Part shown: positions 48,390 through 56,112 of the stretch, piece by piece
How the letters are laid out: each line of letters opens with the position of its first letter
Numbering within the stretch: position 1 is the first letter of the stretch
NCBI RefSeq assembly: GCF_002355395.1
Contig: NZ_AP017315.1
Span: 1,674,001-1,738,000 of the forward strand
Length of the DNA stretch: 64,000 bases
Reading direction: 5' to 3'
Source of the DNA: Microcella alkaliphila
GTDB taxonomy: Bacteria; Actinomycetota; Actinomycetes; Actinomycetales; Microbacteriaceae
Notes under the pieces: generated by a model
The model's input: only the letters and a program-made list of their open reading frames with translations
Databases searched by the model: none
What the model was told of the DNA's origin: nothing
Translations under genes and position numbers: made by a program

Positions 48390-50066
48390 ATGACCGCATC
48401 CACCCCGGTACCCGGTTGGTACCACGACCCGGCAGACGCACGCCTCGTGCGCTGGTGGGACGGTTCGGCGTGGACCGAGCACGTGCAAGATGCTGCTGCT
48501 GTCTCTGCACCGACCGCCGAAACGGCGGCGGTCGCGGCCGCGCCCGCCGAACCCCGAGCCGCTGCCCCCGCGGTGTCTGGGGCGGCCACCGCGATCGCGC
48601 CAGCCCCGGCGGCGACCTTTGCGGCGCCAACCGCCGCTCACACCGCGACGACGGCAACGCCGGAGGGCTTCTTGCTGCCGGATCCGCTGGCGTCGCCCGG
48701 CCGCCGACCCGACGCGCCCGTCGCCCGCCGCAGCGCGCTCGAGACCGCACCCCCGCCGCAGCTGCCGAGTCGGCGCGAACGCCGTCAGTTGGAGTCGGCC
48801 ACCTCGACCCAGTCGGGCGAGTCAGCGCCGTCAACCGCATCCACGGCGTCGAGCGAATCGGCCGGCTCGGGAGCGTCAACATCGTCCGCCCCGGCCGCGA
48901 GCTCACTCACCGGCCCGCAACCGGTGGTCGACCTGCGCATCCCGCCGCTGGAGGCGTTCAACGATCCGGGTGTCGCTGCTTTCGCCGCAGTCGAGTCACC
49001 CGTGCCGGGCCCGACCGTGGCGCCGCCTCCGGCGCCCGCGGAGCCCTCTCCTCGTGTCATCAGCTCAGAGCCCGTGGTGCCCAGCGCGCCCGCCGAGCCC
49101 GCGGTGCCCGATTTTCCGGCGGCGGTGCCGCACCGCTACGCGGCCGACGCACACGGGGCACGCCCGGCCGACGCACCCGGCACACGCCCCGCCTCCGCCG
49201 CCATCCCGGCGACGCTTCCTCAGACTCCGATCGCTCCGTCCAACGCGGAAGACGACGAAGGCTTCGCGCGCCCCTGGGTCAGCGTCGACGGTGGCGCGGT
49301 ACCGCTGTCGGCCGTCGAGCTCGCCTCGGTCGACTACGAACCGCTGCCGCGCGGAGTGTTGAATCCGCCGCGCACACTCCCTCCGGCACCGACGCGCTCC
49401 GGCACCGTCTCCGCCTGGATGCTCGCCTTCAGCCCGCTCATCGCGCTGCTTCTGCTCGTGGGCGCTCTCCTTGCCGCCACTGTTCTCGCGGGCGGCGCCC
49501 TCAGCGCGTCGGCCGCTCCCCTGTCGGCGCTTGCAGCCGACACGACGGGGCTCGCCATCCTGGGCGGGGTGTTGCTGGCGATCCCGCTGCTGCTGATCGT
49601 CTGGGTTATGCTTGACCGGCGCGCGTTGTCCCGCTTCGGATTCCAGCAGCGCGCATCCGGGTTCTGGATTCTTCTTGGGCCGCTGTTCTACCTGATCGCC
49701 CGCGCGGTGGCGACCCGGCGTGAGGGGCGCGGCAGCGCATCCCCCACCTGGGTGCACGTGGGCGTCATCGTGACGGTAGCGGCGCTCGGCGTTGCCGCAC
49801 CGTTCCTCGCCCCGCGTGAGGCGACCGTCGCCGAGATGCGCACCGTCGAGCAGAGCATCGCGCAGGATCTGCAGTCTCAGGACCTCGGGCTCAGAGTGGT
49901 CTGCCCGGACTCGTCGGATGCTCGCATCGGCTCGGTCTTCGTCTGCAACGCGGTCGCCGACGACAGCTCGGTCGTCGGTCTCATCACGGTGCGCTGGGCC
50001 GGGGTGGACGGATCGATTCAATACTGGGTCGAGCTGGGCGATCTGCCGACCGAGGCCACAGGCTGA
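48390..50066 (+). CDS. DUF2510 membrane protein, third copy, with DUF4333-like C-terminus
   Basis: A 558-residue protein: DUF2510 domain (VPGWYHDPADARLVRWWDGSAWTEHV), a long Pro/Ala/Ser-rich region (about 40-330) that is probably disordered, about four helices (residues 345-470), and a C-terminal extracytoplasmic domain of about 85 residues with two Cys (VVCPDSSD and SVFVCNAV) resembling DUF4333. ATG start behind CAGGGGGG. The two Cys may form a disulphide outside the membrane. Confidence 0.87.
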   Translation: MTASTPVPGWYHDPADARLVRWWDGSAWTEHVQDAAAVSAPTAETAAVAAAPAEPRAAAPAVSGAATAIAPAPAATFAAPTAAHTATTATPEGFLLPDPLASPGRRPDAPVARRSALETAPPPQLPSRRERRQLESATSTQSGESAPSTASTASSESAGSGASTSSAPAASSLTGPQPVVDLRIPPLEAFNDPGVAAFAAVESPVPGPTVAPPPAPAEPSPRVISSEPVVPSAPAEPAVPDFPAAVPHRYAADAHGARPADAPGTRPASAAIPATLPQTPIAPSNAEDDEGFARPWVSVDGGAVPLSAVELASVDYEPLPRGVLNPPRTLPPAPTRSGTVSAWMLAFSPLIALLLLVGALLAATVLAGGALSASAAPLSALAADTTGLAILGGVLLAIPLLLIVWVMLDRRALSRFGFQQRASGFWILLGPLFYLIARAVATRREGRGSASPTWVHVGVIVTVAALGVAAPFLAPREATVAEMRTVEQSIAQDLQSQDLGLRVVCPDSSDARIGSVFVCNAVADDSSVVGLITVRWAGVDGSIQYWVELGDLPTEATG

Positions 50067-50106
50067 CCGCGCCTCCTCACACACTGGGGCGTGATTGACT
50101 CGGGGA

Positions 50107-51117
50107 GTGACCGCACCGTTGCGCCTCGTCGCTGTCCTCGCCCCCCGCTGGACGGCGACCTCGTCGCTGGCCGCTGAGCTGAGCGCCCGGGCCACCGCCG
50201 GTGCACTGCCCGCGGGGGTGGTCTATCCGCTCGATGCGGCGTGGTTTGGGCGAACGGCCGACAGCGTTACCGTGCACGCAGAGCTCGTCGAGTTGTCAGG
50301 CGCCAGTCGCCCAAACGACGGCCACGGGGCGCTGCGCGCCCGGCCCCCTCAGGCGCGCCAGGTGGTGCGCGACCGCCTGCGCCGTGTGGCCGACGACGCC
50401 CGAGACGCGGGCGCCCACACCCTCGTGCTTGTCGCCCCTGGAGCCGCGTGGCTCGCCGACCCGTCGGGGCTGCGCCGCGAACTGCGCACCGTTGCCGACA
50501 GTGTCGACGTCGTATTGCCCGTGCGCCGACCCGACGACGCGCTGGCGGCCGCCCTCGCCCAGTCGGTGCGACTCGCCGAGCAGACCGGGGAGACGACGCT
50601 CACGGCACGCGCGGCGCTCGCCAGTGACCAGCGCGCCCACGAACACCGTTATGCCGACTTGCTGCGGCGGTGGACGGACCCCGACGGGAAGGTTCGCGTG
50701 CTCGTCACACCCGTGTCGGGCGGTTCGGCTGTCGATGCGCTGGTGGCGACGCTCGGCCTGGATGCCGCCAGCCTGGCCGTGGATACGGACGGCCCCGCCG
50801 CCGTCGTGCCCCCGCCCAGCCGAGAGGCGTTGGCCGCGATCGCGGGCCTCGCTCGTCGACGCGCCCGCGTCGGCTGGGTGCCCGGGGTTCGTCGTCGCAC
50901 CGATGCGCAGCTCGCGGAGGTTCGCCGCGCTGCCGACAACGCGGCCCTCGCGGGCGCCGCACCGTTCGCCTTCACCGACGCCGAACGGCGGATGCTCGCC
51001 CGTCGCTTTCGCACGGATCGCGAGGCGGTGCGCGCACACGTCGCGTGGCAGTGGCCCGAGGGCGCGCCGGCCGGCCCACTGCGCGACGCGTGGCTCGCGT
51101 GGTTCGCCGAGGACTGA
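50107..51117 (+). CDS. Unassigned protein, weakly sulfotransferase-like
   Basis: A 336-residue soluble protein starting at GTG 50107 (TTG 50095 is in frame). Segments such as LVLVAPGAAWLADP, VVLPVRRPDDALAAALAQSVRLAEQTGETTL and YADLLRRWTDPDGKVRVLVTPV recall the layout of bacterial sulfotransferase-like proteins, but the N-terminal phosphate-binding loop (LAPRWTATSSLAAEL) lacks the usual Gly residues. Function unassigned. Confidence 0.5.
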   Translation: MTAPLRLVAVLAPRWTATSSLAAELSARATAGALPAGVVYPLDAAWFGRTADSVTVHAELVELSGASRPNDGHGALRARPPQARQVVRDRLRRVADDARDAGAHTLVLVAPGAAWLADPSGLRRELRTVADSVDVVLPVRRPDDALAAALAQSVRLAEQTGETTLTARAALASDQRAHEHRYADLLRRWTDPDGKVRVLVTPVSGGSAVDALVATLGLDAASLAVDTDGPAAVVPPPSREALAAIAGLARRRARVGWVPGVRRRTDAQLAEVRRAADNAALAGAAPFAFTDAERRMLARRFRTDREAVRAHVAWQWPEGAPAGPLRDAWLAWFAED

Positions 51118-51189
51118 TTCGTGCCCGCGAACCTCCAACAACCCTGAGACTGGCCTGCACGAACGCCCCACGCTCACTAGCGTTGTCGG

Positions 51190-52725
51190 ATGGCGTTCTC
51201 GCGTGACACCCACACGGCCGTCGTCGTCGGCTCGGGCCCGAACGGTCTCGCCGCGGCGGTGCTGCTCGCCCGCGCCGGCGTGCGGGTCACCGTGTTCGAG
51301 CGGGCCGACACGGTCGGTGGCGGCGCCCGAACCGGTGAGCTAACCCTTCCCGGCTTCCGTCACGACCTTGGCAGCGCCGTGCATCCGCTCGCGGTCGCGT
51401 CGGGATTCTTCCGAAAGTTCGAGTTGCACAAGCGCGTCGACCTGATCACGCCCGACATCTCGTACGCCCACCCGCTTGACGACCGCCCGGCGGGCATCGC
51501 CTTCCGGAGCCTGGAGGACACCGCCGACCGGCTCGACGAGACGGGCATCCCGCTGCCGGGCGGGGGTTTCGCTGCCGGCGACGGCAACGCCTGGCACGCG
51601 CTCTTTGAACCGCTCGTCGAGCGCGCGCGGGAGGTGGCGCAGTTCACGGGGTCGTCTCTGCTGCGCATCCCCGCGCATCCCGTGACGACCGGCATGTTTG
51701 GCGTGCGGGCGCTCGAGCAGGGCTCCCCCGCCTGGAATCTGCGGTTCCGCGACGCGGTCGCCCCCGCCCTGTTCGCGGGGGTGGCGGCCCACTCGGTGCG
51801 ACCCATGCCGAGCCTCGCGACGGCCGGTACGGCGCTCGCGCTCGCGACGGCCGCGCACGCGGGCGGCTGGCCGATTCCGCGCGGCGGGTCCCAGTCGATT
51901 GTGGATGCTCTGGTCGCCGATCTGGTCGCCCACGGCGGCGAGGTGGTCGCCGACCACCCGGTGCGCTCGCTCACGGAGCTGCCGCCCGCCGACGCCGTGC
52001 TGCTGGATGTGACGCCGCGCGCGCTCGTCGAGCTTGCGGGGGGCGCGCTGCCGAGCTGGTTCGCCCGCCGGATGCTCGCCTACCGTCACGGGGACGCCGT
52101 CGCGAAGGTCGACTTCGCCCTGTCGGGCCCGGTGCCGTGGCGCGACCCCGAGCTGCGGTCGGCCCCGACGCTGCACCTCGGCGGCACGCGGGAGGAGATC
52201 GCGGCGGCCGAGCGCGACGTGGCGCAGGGGCGGCACTCGTCGAACCCGTATGTGCTCGTGTCACAGCCGTCCATCGTGGACGACTCGCGGGCGCCCAACG
52301 GGCAGCACGTGCTGTGGACGTACACGCACGTGCCGCACGGTTCGACGGTGGATCAGACGGAGGCGATCACGCGGCAGGTGGAGCGGTTCGCGCCGGGTTT
52401 CCGGGACGTGATCCGGGCATCCGCGGGTTTTTCGGCGGTGGAGATGGAGCGCCAGAACCCGAACTATGTGGGCGGCGATATCGCGACGGGCGCGGCGACG
52501 CTGTGGCAGTTGGCGGCGCGTCCGCGGCTGGCGGTGGATCCGTGGCGCACTCCCCTGCCGGGCGTGTACCTGTGCTCGTCGGCGACGCCGCCGGGGCCGG
52601 GCGTGCACGGGCTCGCGGGCGCGTACGCGGCCCGCAGCGCGCTGAGAAATGAGTTTGGGGTGCGGGAGCTGCCGCACCTCGGGGTCGCCGGGTCGGCGAT
52701 CGATCTGACGGAGGGGACGCACTGA
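51190..52725 (+). CDS. FAD-dependent phytoene-desaturase-like oxidoreductase
   Basis: A 511-residue flavoprotein with the N-terminal dinucleotide motif VVGSGPNGLAAAVLLARAG and GGGARTGELTLPGFRHDLGSAVHPL, and the C-terminal FAD segment LCSSATPPGPGVHGLAGAYAA. Of the phytoene-desaturase/PYROXD2-like family. No carotenoid genes are nearby, so the substrate is unknown. The stop overlaps the start of the SRPBCC gene (TGATG). Confidence 0.87.
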   Translation: MAFSRDTHTAVVVGSGPNGLAAAVLLARAGVRVTVFERADTVGGGARTGELTLPGFRHDLGSAVHPLAVASGFFRKFELHKRVDLITPDISYAHPLDDRPAGIAFRSLEDTADRLDETGIPLPGGGFAAGDGNAWHALFEPLVERAREVAQFTGSSLLRIPAHPVTTGMFGVRALEQGSPAWNLRFRDAVAPALFAGVAAHSVRPMPSLATAGTALALATAAHAGGWPIPRGGSQSIVDALVADLVAHGGEVVADHPVRSLTELPPADAVLLDVTPRALVELAGGALPSWFARRMLAYRHGDAVAKVDFALSGPVPWRDPELRSAPTLHLGGTREEIAAAERDVAQGRHSSNPYVLVSQPSIVDDSRAPNGQHVLWTYTHVPHGSTVDQTEAITRQVERFAPGFRDVIRASAGFSAVEMERQNPNYVGGDIATGAATLWQLAARPRLAVDPWRTPLPGVYLCSSATPPGPGVHGLAGAYAARSALRNEFGVRELPHLGVAGSAIDLTEGTH

Positions 52726-53216
52726 TGGCGACGACGACGAGGCTGTTCCGATGCCCGCCCGAGGCGGTGTTCGCGGTGCTCGCCGACGGGTGGACGTACC
52801 CCACGTGGGTCGTCGGCGCGTCGCGTATGCGGTACGTCGACGAGGAGTGGCCATCGCCGGGTTCGCGGATCAACCACTCGGTGGGCATCTGGCCGGCGGT
52901 GATCGACGACGAGACGGTCGTCGTGGAGTGGGATGCGCCGAAGCGCGCCGTGTTTCACGCGAAGGGCTGGCCGATCGGTGAGGCCCGCATCGTGGTGGAG
53001 ACGCGGCCGCACGCTTCAGGCTGCGTGGTACGCATTCACGAGTGGGCGGTGCGCGGGCCCCTGCAGTTTGTGCCCCGGCTGTTCACCGACCCGCCACTCG
53101 ATTTGCGCAATCGCGAGGCGCTGCGCCGGCTCGCGTACCTCGCCGAGGGGCAGTGGGTGAACGACGAGACCGAGGAGCGGTCGGACCCGGAGGAGCGCGG
53201 GGCGACGGAGTCGTAG
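52725..53216 (+). CDS. SRPBCC-family (polyketide-cyclase-like) protein
   Basis: A 163-residue protein with the start-domain pattern FRCPPEAVFAVLADGWTYPTWVVGASRMRYVD and SRINHSVGIWPAVIDDETVVVEWD. Such proteins bind hydrophobic ligands. It is translationally coupled to the FAD oxidoreductase and may bind its substrate. Confidence 0.83.
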   Translation: MATTTRLFRCPPEAVFAVLADGWTYPTWVVGASRMRYVDEEWPSPGSRINHSVGIWPAVIDDETVVVEWDAPKRAVFHAKGWPIGEARIVVETRPHASGCVVRIHEWAVRGPLQFVPRLFTDPPLDLRNREALRRLAYLAEGQWVNDETEERSDPEERGATES

Positions 53217-53217
53217 G

Positions 53218-53253
53218 GGCGGGCCCAGGGCACGATTCTGCCCTGAGCCCGCC
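53218..53253. terminator. Bidirectional terminator hairpin
   Basis: GGCGGGCCCAGGGCA (53218-53232) pairs with TGCCCTGAGCCCGCC (53239-53253) with a single mismatch that becomes a G-U pair on the minus-strand transcript; loop of six bases. It lies between the convergent SRPBCC and TM2-domain genes. Confidence 0.8.
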
Positions 53254-53270
53254 GGCGAATCGTGGGTTTG

Positions 53271-54344
53271 CTAGTCAATCGCCAGAGTCCAGGCACCGTC
53301 GGCCTGGACGGTGATCACCGCAGGGCCCGCCGACAGCGGCACCGTTCCGTTGTAGGCGCCGATGTCGTTGATCAAGAGTCCGAATGAGAACGCCTCGTTC
53401 GTGTACTGCTGGACGATGAAGTTTCTTTCGCCCGTGTGCGTCGCGGTGAGGGCGCCCGCTCCTCCGACGTAGGAGCTCACTGCGTCTCCCGTTCCGGCTT
53501 CCGCGATCGGCTCGAGACTCGCGATGGGACGGATGCTGATGGTCCAGTTGCCGTCAGCGTTGATCTCGAGTCGGGTCGGGTCACCGCCGAACGACCCGCC
53601 CAGTCCGTACGCCGTCGCGCCGCTGTAGGCACCGATCGTGTTGACCAGCAGGTCGCCCGTTGCCGAGTTGTCCTGGTCGAGGACGTTGACGACGAAGTTG
53701 CGACTGCCATCGTGCGACGCGACCACCACGGCCGCCGAGATTCCCGCGGGCAGGCTGATCAGGGTGTCGCCGGCGCCGGACTGCTCGATGGCGTCGAACT
53801 CCCCGTAGGCGTCAGTGGCCCAGGCGGCGAAGTCGTCCACGGGCGCTTCGTCGGGTTGCGGTTCCTCTTCCGGCTCGTTCTGCTCCTCTTCGGGAGCGGG
53901 TGAGTCGTCGGGTTCGGCCGGCTGAGTCGGAGCCGGTGTGGCACCGTCGTCGGTGTTTCCCGCAGCTGTGACGGCGTTGACGAGGACGCTGCCGAGCAGG
54001 AGAACGGCTGTGACGATGATGGCGACGAGCTTGTACTGGTCGTACCCGTCAAGTCGGGCGCCGCTCTTGTCGGTCTGCTTGCCCGCCAGGACGAGGATGA
54101 GGTCAACGAGTACCCAGACGCCCAGACCGCCGAGGGTCAGCAACTTCGCGATCGCGGTGCCGATCTTGCCGAGGTAGAAGCGGTCGACGGCGAACAACCC
54201 CAGGAAGAGAGCGAAGATCCACGTCAGCAGGAAGCTCTTCTGCCCGACGGGGACGGGGGCGGTCGCAGCCGTGGGCGTGGGCGGAGGTGGGGGCGTTGCT
54301 CGCTGATCGGCGTCGCCGGGCTCGGGGTTCTGTGTGTCGGACAT
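53271..54344 (-). CDS. TM2-domain protein with a duplicated extracytoplasmic domain
   Basis: A 357-residue protein: Pro-rich N-terminus, TM2 domain (LLTWIFALFLGLFAVDRFYLGKIGTAIAKLLTLGG), another helix (LVAIIVTAVLLLGSVLVNAV), an acidic Pro/Glu-rich linker and two tandem copies of a beta-rich domain of about 75 residues. Each copy has the pattern GDxxxxLxxGxxA..., (S/T)H(D/T)GxRNFxV and LLxNxIGAYxG. ATG 54344 has AGGAG eight bases upstream. The function of the repeated domain is unknown; a surface role is likely. Confidence 0.85.
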   Translation of the reverse strand: MSDTQNPEPGDADQRATPPPPPTPTAATAPVPVGQKSFLLTWIFALFLGLFAVDRFYLGKIGTAIAKLLTLGGLGVWVLVDLILVLAGKQTDKSGARLDGYDQYKLVAIIVTAVLLLGSVLVNAVTAAGNTDDGATPAPTQPAEPDDSPAPEEEQNEPEEEPQPDEAPVDDFAAWATDAYGEFDAIEQSGAGDTLISLPAGISAAVVVASHDGSRNFVVNVLDQDNSATGDLLVNTIGAYSGATAYGLGGSFGGDPTRLEINADGNWTISIRPIASLEPIAEAGTGDAVSSYVGGAGALTATHTGERNFIVQQYTNEAFSFGLLINDIGAYNGTVPLSAGPAVITVQADGAWTLAID

Positions 54345-54489
54345 GGTGTCTCTCCTGTGCGTGTGCGACCGGCCTCGGTCCACGCGCGTGGTGTGGGGGA
54401 ACGCGATGACGGGTTCGACATCGCACCCCTGACGCTAGGGACGACCTCCGACACGGCTACCAGAGCAGACGATGTGGTTCGCGGAGTTG

Positions 54490-55287
54490 CTACTCCGCTG
54501 TAGGAATTCCTACACCGAGGTAGCTGACGCGGGTGCGGGGTGGCACGCCGCCGCTCGCGCGGGTCACCTCGCGCACGCGGTCCACGATCAGGGCGACGAC
54601 GCTGGGGTGCGCGAGCACCCGGAAGTGTCCGACGAGCGGCACCGGGATGCGCGTGGCCGCGTCGGGCGCGGAATCACGCGGCACGTACTGGTCGATGGCG
54701 GAGTCGATCGCGGTGACGCGTGCATCCACGTCGTTTTCGGCGGCGAGGCGCGCCATCACGGGGCGGCGCGGCGCGAACTCGCGCCACGCGCCGACCCCGT
54801 ACCGGGCGAGCTCGCTGCCGCGCCAGGGGGTGTTGACGGCGATCAGGTGGGCGACGCGGCGGCGACCCGGAAGGTCAGCACCGGGGTTGTCCTGCGCGTC
54901 GTGCAACATGACGTGCTTGCCGATCAGCCCGCCTTTGGAGTGGGCGACGAGGATCGCGTCGCGCAGGTCGTGGGCGACGAGGTAGCGGTAGACGCGGCGG
55001 GCGGTGGCGGGGATGGGCCGACCGTTGATGCCGATGTCGCCGACGATGTAGACGGGGTGGCCGGCGGCGGAGAGGGCTTCGACGATGCGTTCGAGGTAGT
55101 GCCAGCTTTCGAAGATGCCGGGCAGGATGACGACGGGGCGTCCCCTGCTGCCGGGCGGGGTGCCGTCTCCGGGCAGCGGCGCGCGGGGCTTCAGGGTGGC
55201 GGTGAGGCGGCGGCCGAGCACGTACGCGTAGTCGGCCGCGACCCCGGCGACGATGCGCGGGATGCTGGGGCGGGCGTTCGCGGGCAT
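54490..55287 (-). CDS. Alpha/beta-hydrolase (lipase/esterase-like)
   Basis: A 265-residue protein with VVILPGIFESWHYLERI (oxyanion region), the nucleophile elbow VAHSKGGLIGKH, and a late His in PLVGHFRVLAHPSV. Pattern of lipase-like alpha/beta-hydrolases; no signal peptide is evident. The substrate is not predictable. Confidence 0.85.
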   Translation of the reverse strand: MPANARPSIPRIVAGVAADYAYVLGRRLTATLKPRAPLPGDGTPPGSRGRPVVILPGIFESWHYLERIVEALSAAGHPVYIVGDIGINGRPIPATARRVYRYLVAHDLRDAILVAHSKGGLIGKHVMLHDAQDNPGADLPGRRRVAHLIAVNTPWRGSELARYGVGAWREFAPRRPVMARLAAENDVDARVTAIDSAIDQYVPRDSAPDAATRIPVPLVGHFRVLAHPSVVALIVDRVREVTRASGGVPPRTRVSYLGVGIPTAE

Positions 55288-55357
55288 CCGTCCACGGTAG
55301 CGCGGGCGGCTGGGTGCGAGCGTCGGGTGGCACTTCGGCGGCCCGAGAGGCCGCGAT

Positions 55358-55699
55358 CTACACGTTCAGGACTAGCCGGAGGCCAGCATCGAGTTCGTCG
55401 AGCAGGGGCCGTGGAAGTCGTGCGACAGGCTGCTCAATCCGAGAACGATCGGCCGTGATGATCTCTGTCGGCACGATCATGCTGTTGTGCGGCAGGCCGC
55501 TGATCGACTTGGGAACAAACACCGTTCCCCGAAGGCGCGCCCTTCCCAACTTGCTGCTCATCGCGACGACCAGGATCGTGCCGATGGAGGTGTGCGTGAA
55601 AATGTCGTTCTGCACGACAACGACGGGGCGACGTTTCGCGGGCGCGTGGTCGACGATCGGCCCCAAGTCAGCCCAGCAGATGTCTCCTCGACTGATCAC
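55358..55699 (-). CDS. mazF: MazF/PemK-family toxin endoribonuclease
   Basis: A 113-residue protein with GDICWADL at the N-terminus, RRPVVVVQND and the SKLGRARLRGTVFV strand region followed by a conserved MIVPTEIITADRSRI, as in MazF/PemK ribosome-independent mRNA interferases. Its start overlaps the antitoxin gene stop (ATGA). Confidence 0.9.
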   Translation of the reverse strand: MISRGDICWADLGPIVDHAPAKRRPVVVVQNDIFTHTSIGTILVVAMSSKLGRARLRGTVFVPKSISGLPHNSMIVPTEIITADRSRIEQPVARLPRPLLDELDAGLRLVLNV

Positions 55700-55965
55700 C
55701 AGTCCTCATCCTCGCTGAGTTGTGCCCATCGCTGCATCGAGTAGGCCACGATCTCGGCAGTGCTGTCATCGTCGTTGCCGTCGGGATCGGCCGCGATCGC
55801 CGTGACGGCCGCATCGATTTCCTCTCGAAGCCGCTCGGACTCGCGTTGTTGCAAATACGCTCGTGCCGCCTCCGCGAAGAACTCTGATCGCCCTGTGCCG
55901 TCTTCGGCTCGCGCAGCTTCGACCCGCTGGAACAGCTCATCAGGTAGCGATATTGCGGTCTTCAT
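55696..55965 (-). CDS. mazE: MazE-type antitoxin (ribbon-helix-helix)
   Basis: An 89-residue protein starting MKTAISLPDELFQRVEAARAEDG, a ribbon-helix-helix DNA-binding domain, with an acidic C-terminal tail (DPDGNDDDSTAEIVAYSMQRWAQLSEDEDW region) suited to blocking the toxin. ATG 55965 is chosen because it starts the conserved domain. Two TATAAC boxes upstream are the probable autoregulatory operator. Confidence 0.88.
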   Translation of the reverse strand: MKTAISLPDELFQRVEAARAEDGTGRSEFFAEAARAYLQQRESERLREEIDAAVTAIAADPDGNDDDSTAEIVAYSMQRWAQLSEDEDW

Positions 55966-55972
55966 GCATGCA

Positions 55973-55989
55973 GTATAACTCGGTATAAC
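55973..55989. promoter_or_regulatory. Direct-repeat operator of mazEF
   Basis: GTATAAC at 55973-55979 and again at 55983-55989, one helical turn (10 bp) apart and just ahead of the mazE start. On the coding strand they read GTTATAC twice, and one may also serve as a -10 box. This is typical for ribbon-helix-helix autorepression. Confidence 0.6.
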
Positions 55990-56112
55990 ACGGGCTGTCG
56001 TGGTCGTCATGGGGCCAGCGTGCCGACTGGTCCTCCGCTCACACGCGACATTCGAACGACGGTGGATAGCAGCGCCGCGTTGAACCCGTGTGAGGGATTC
56101 GAGGCCCGTCGC

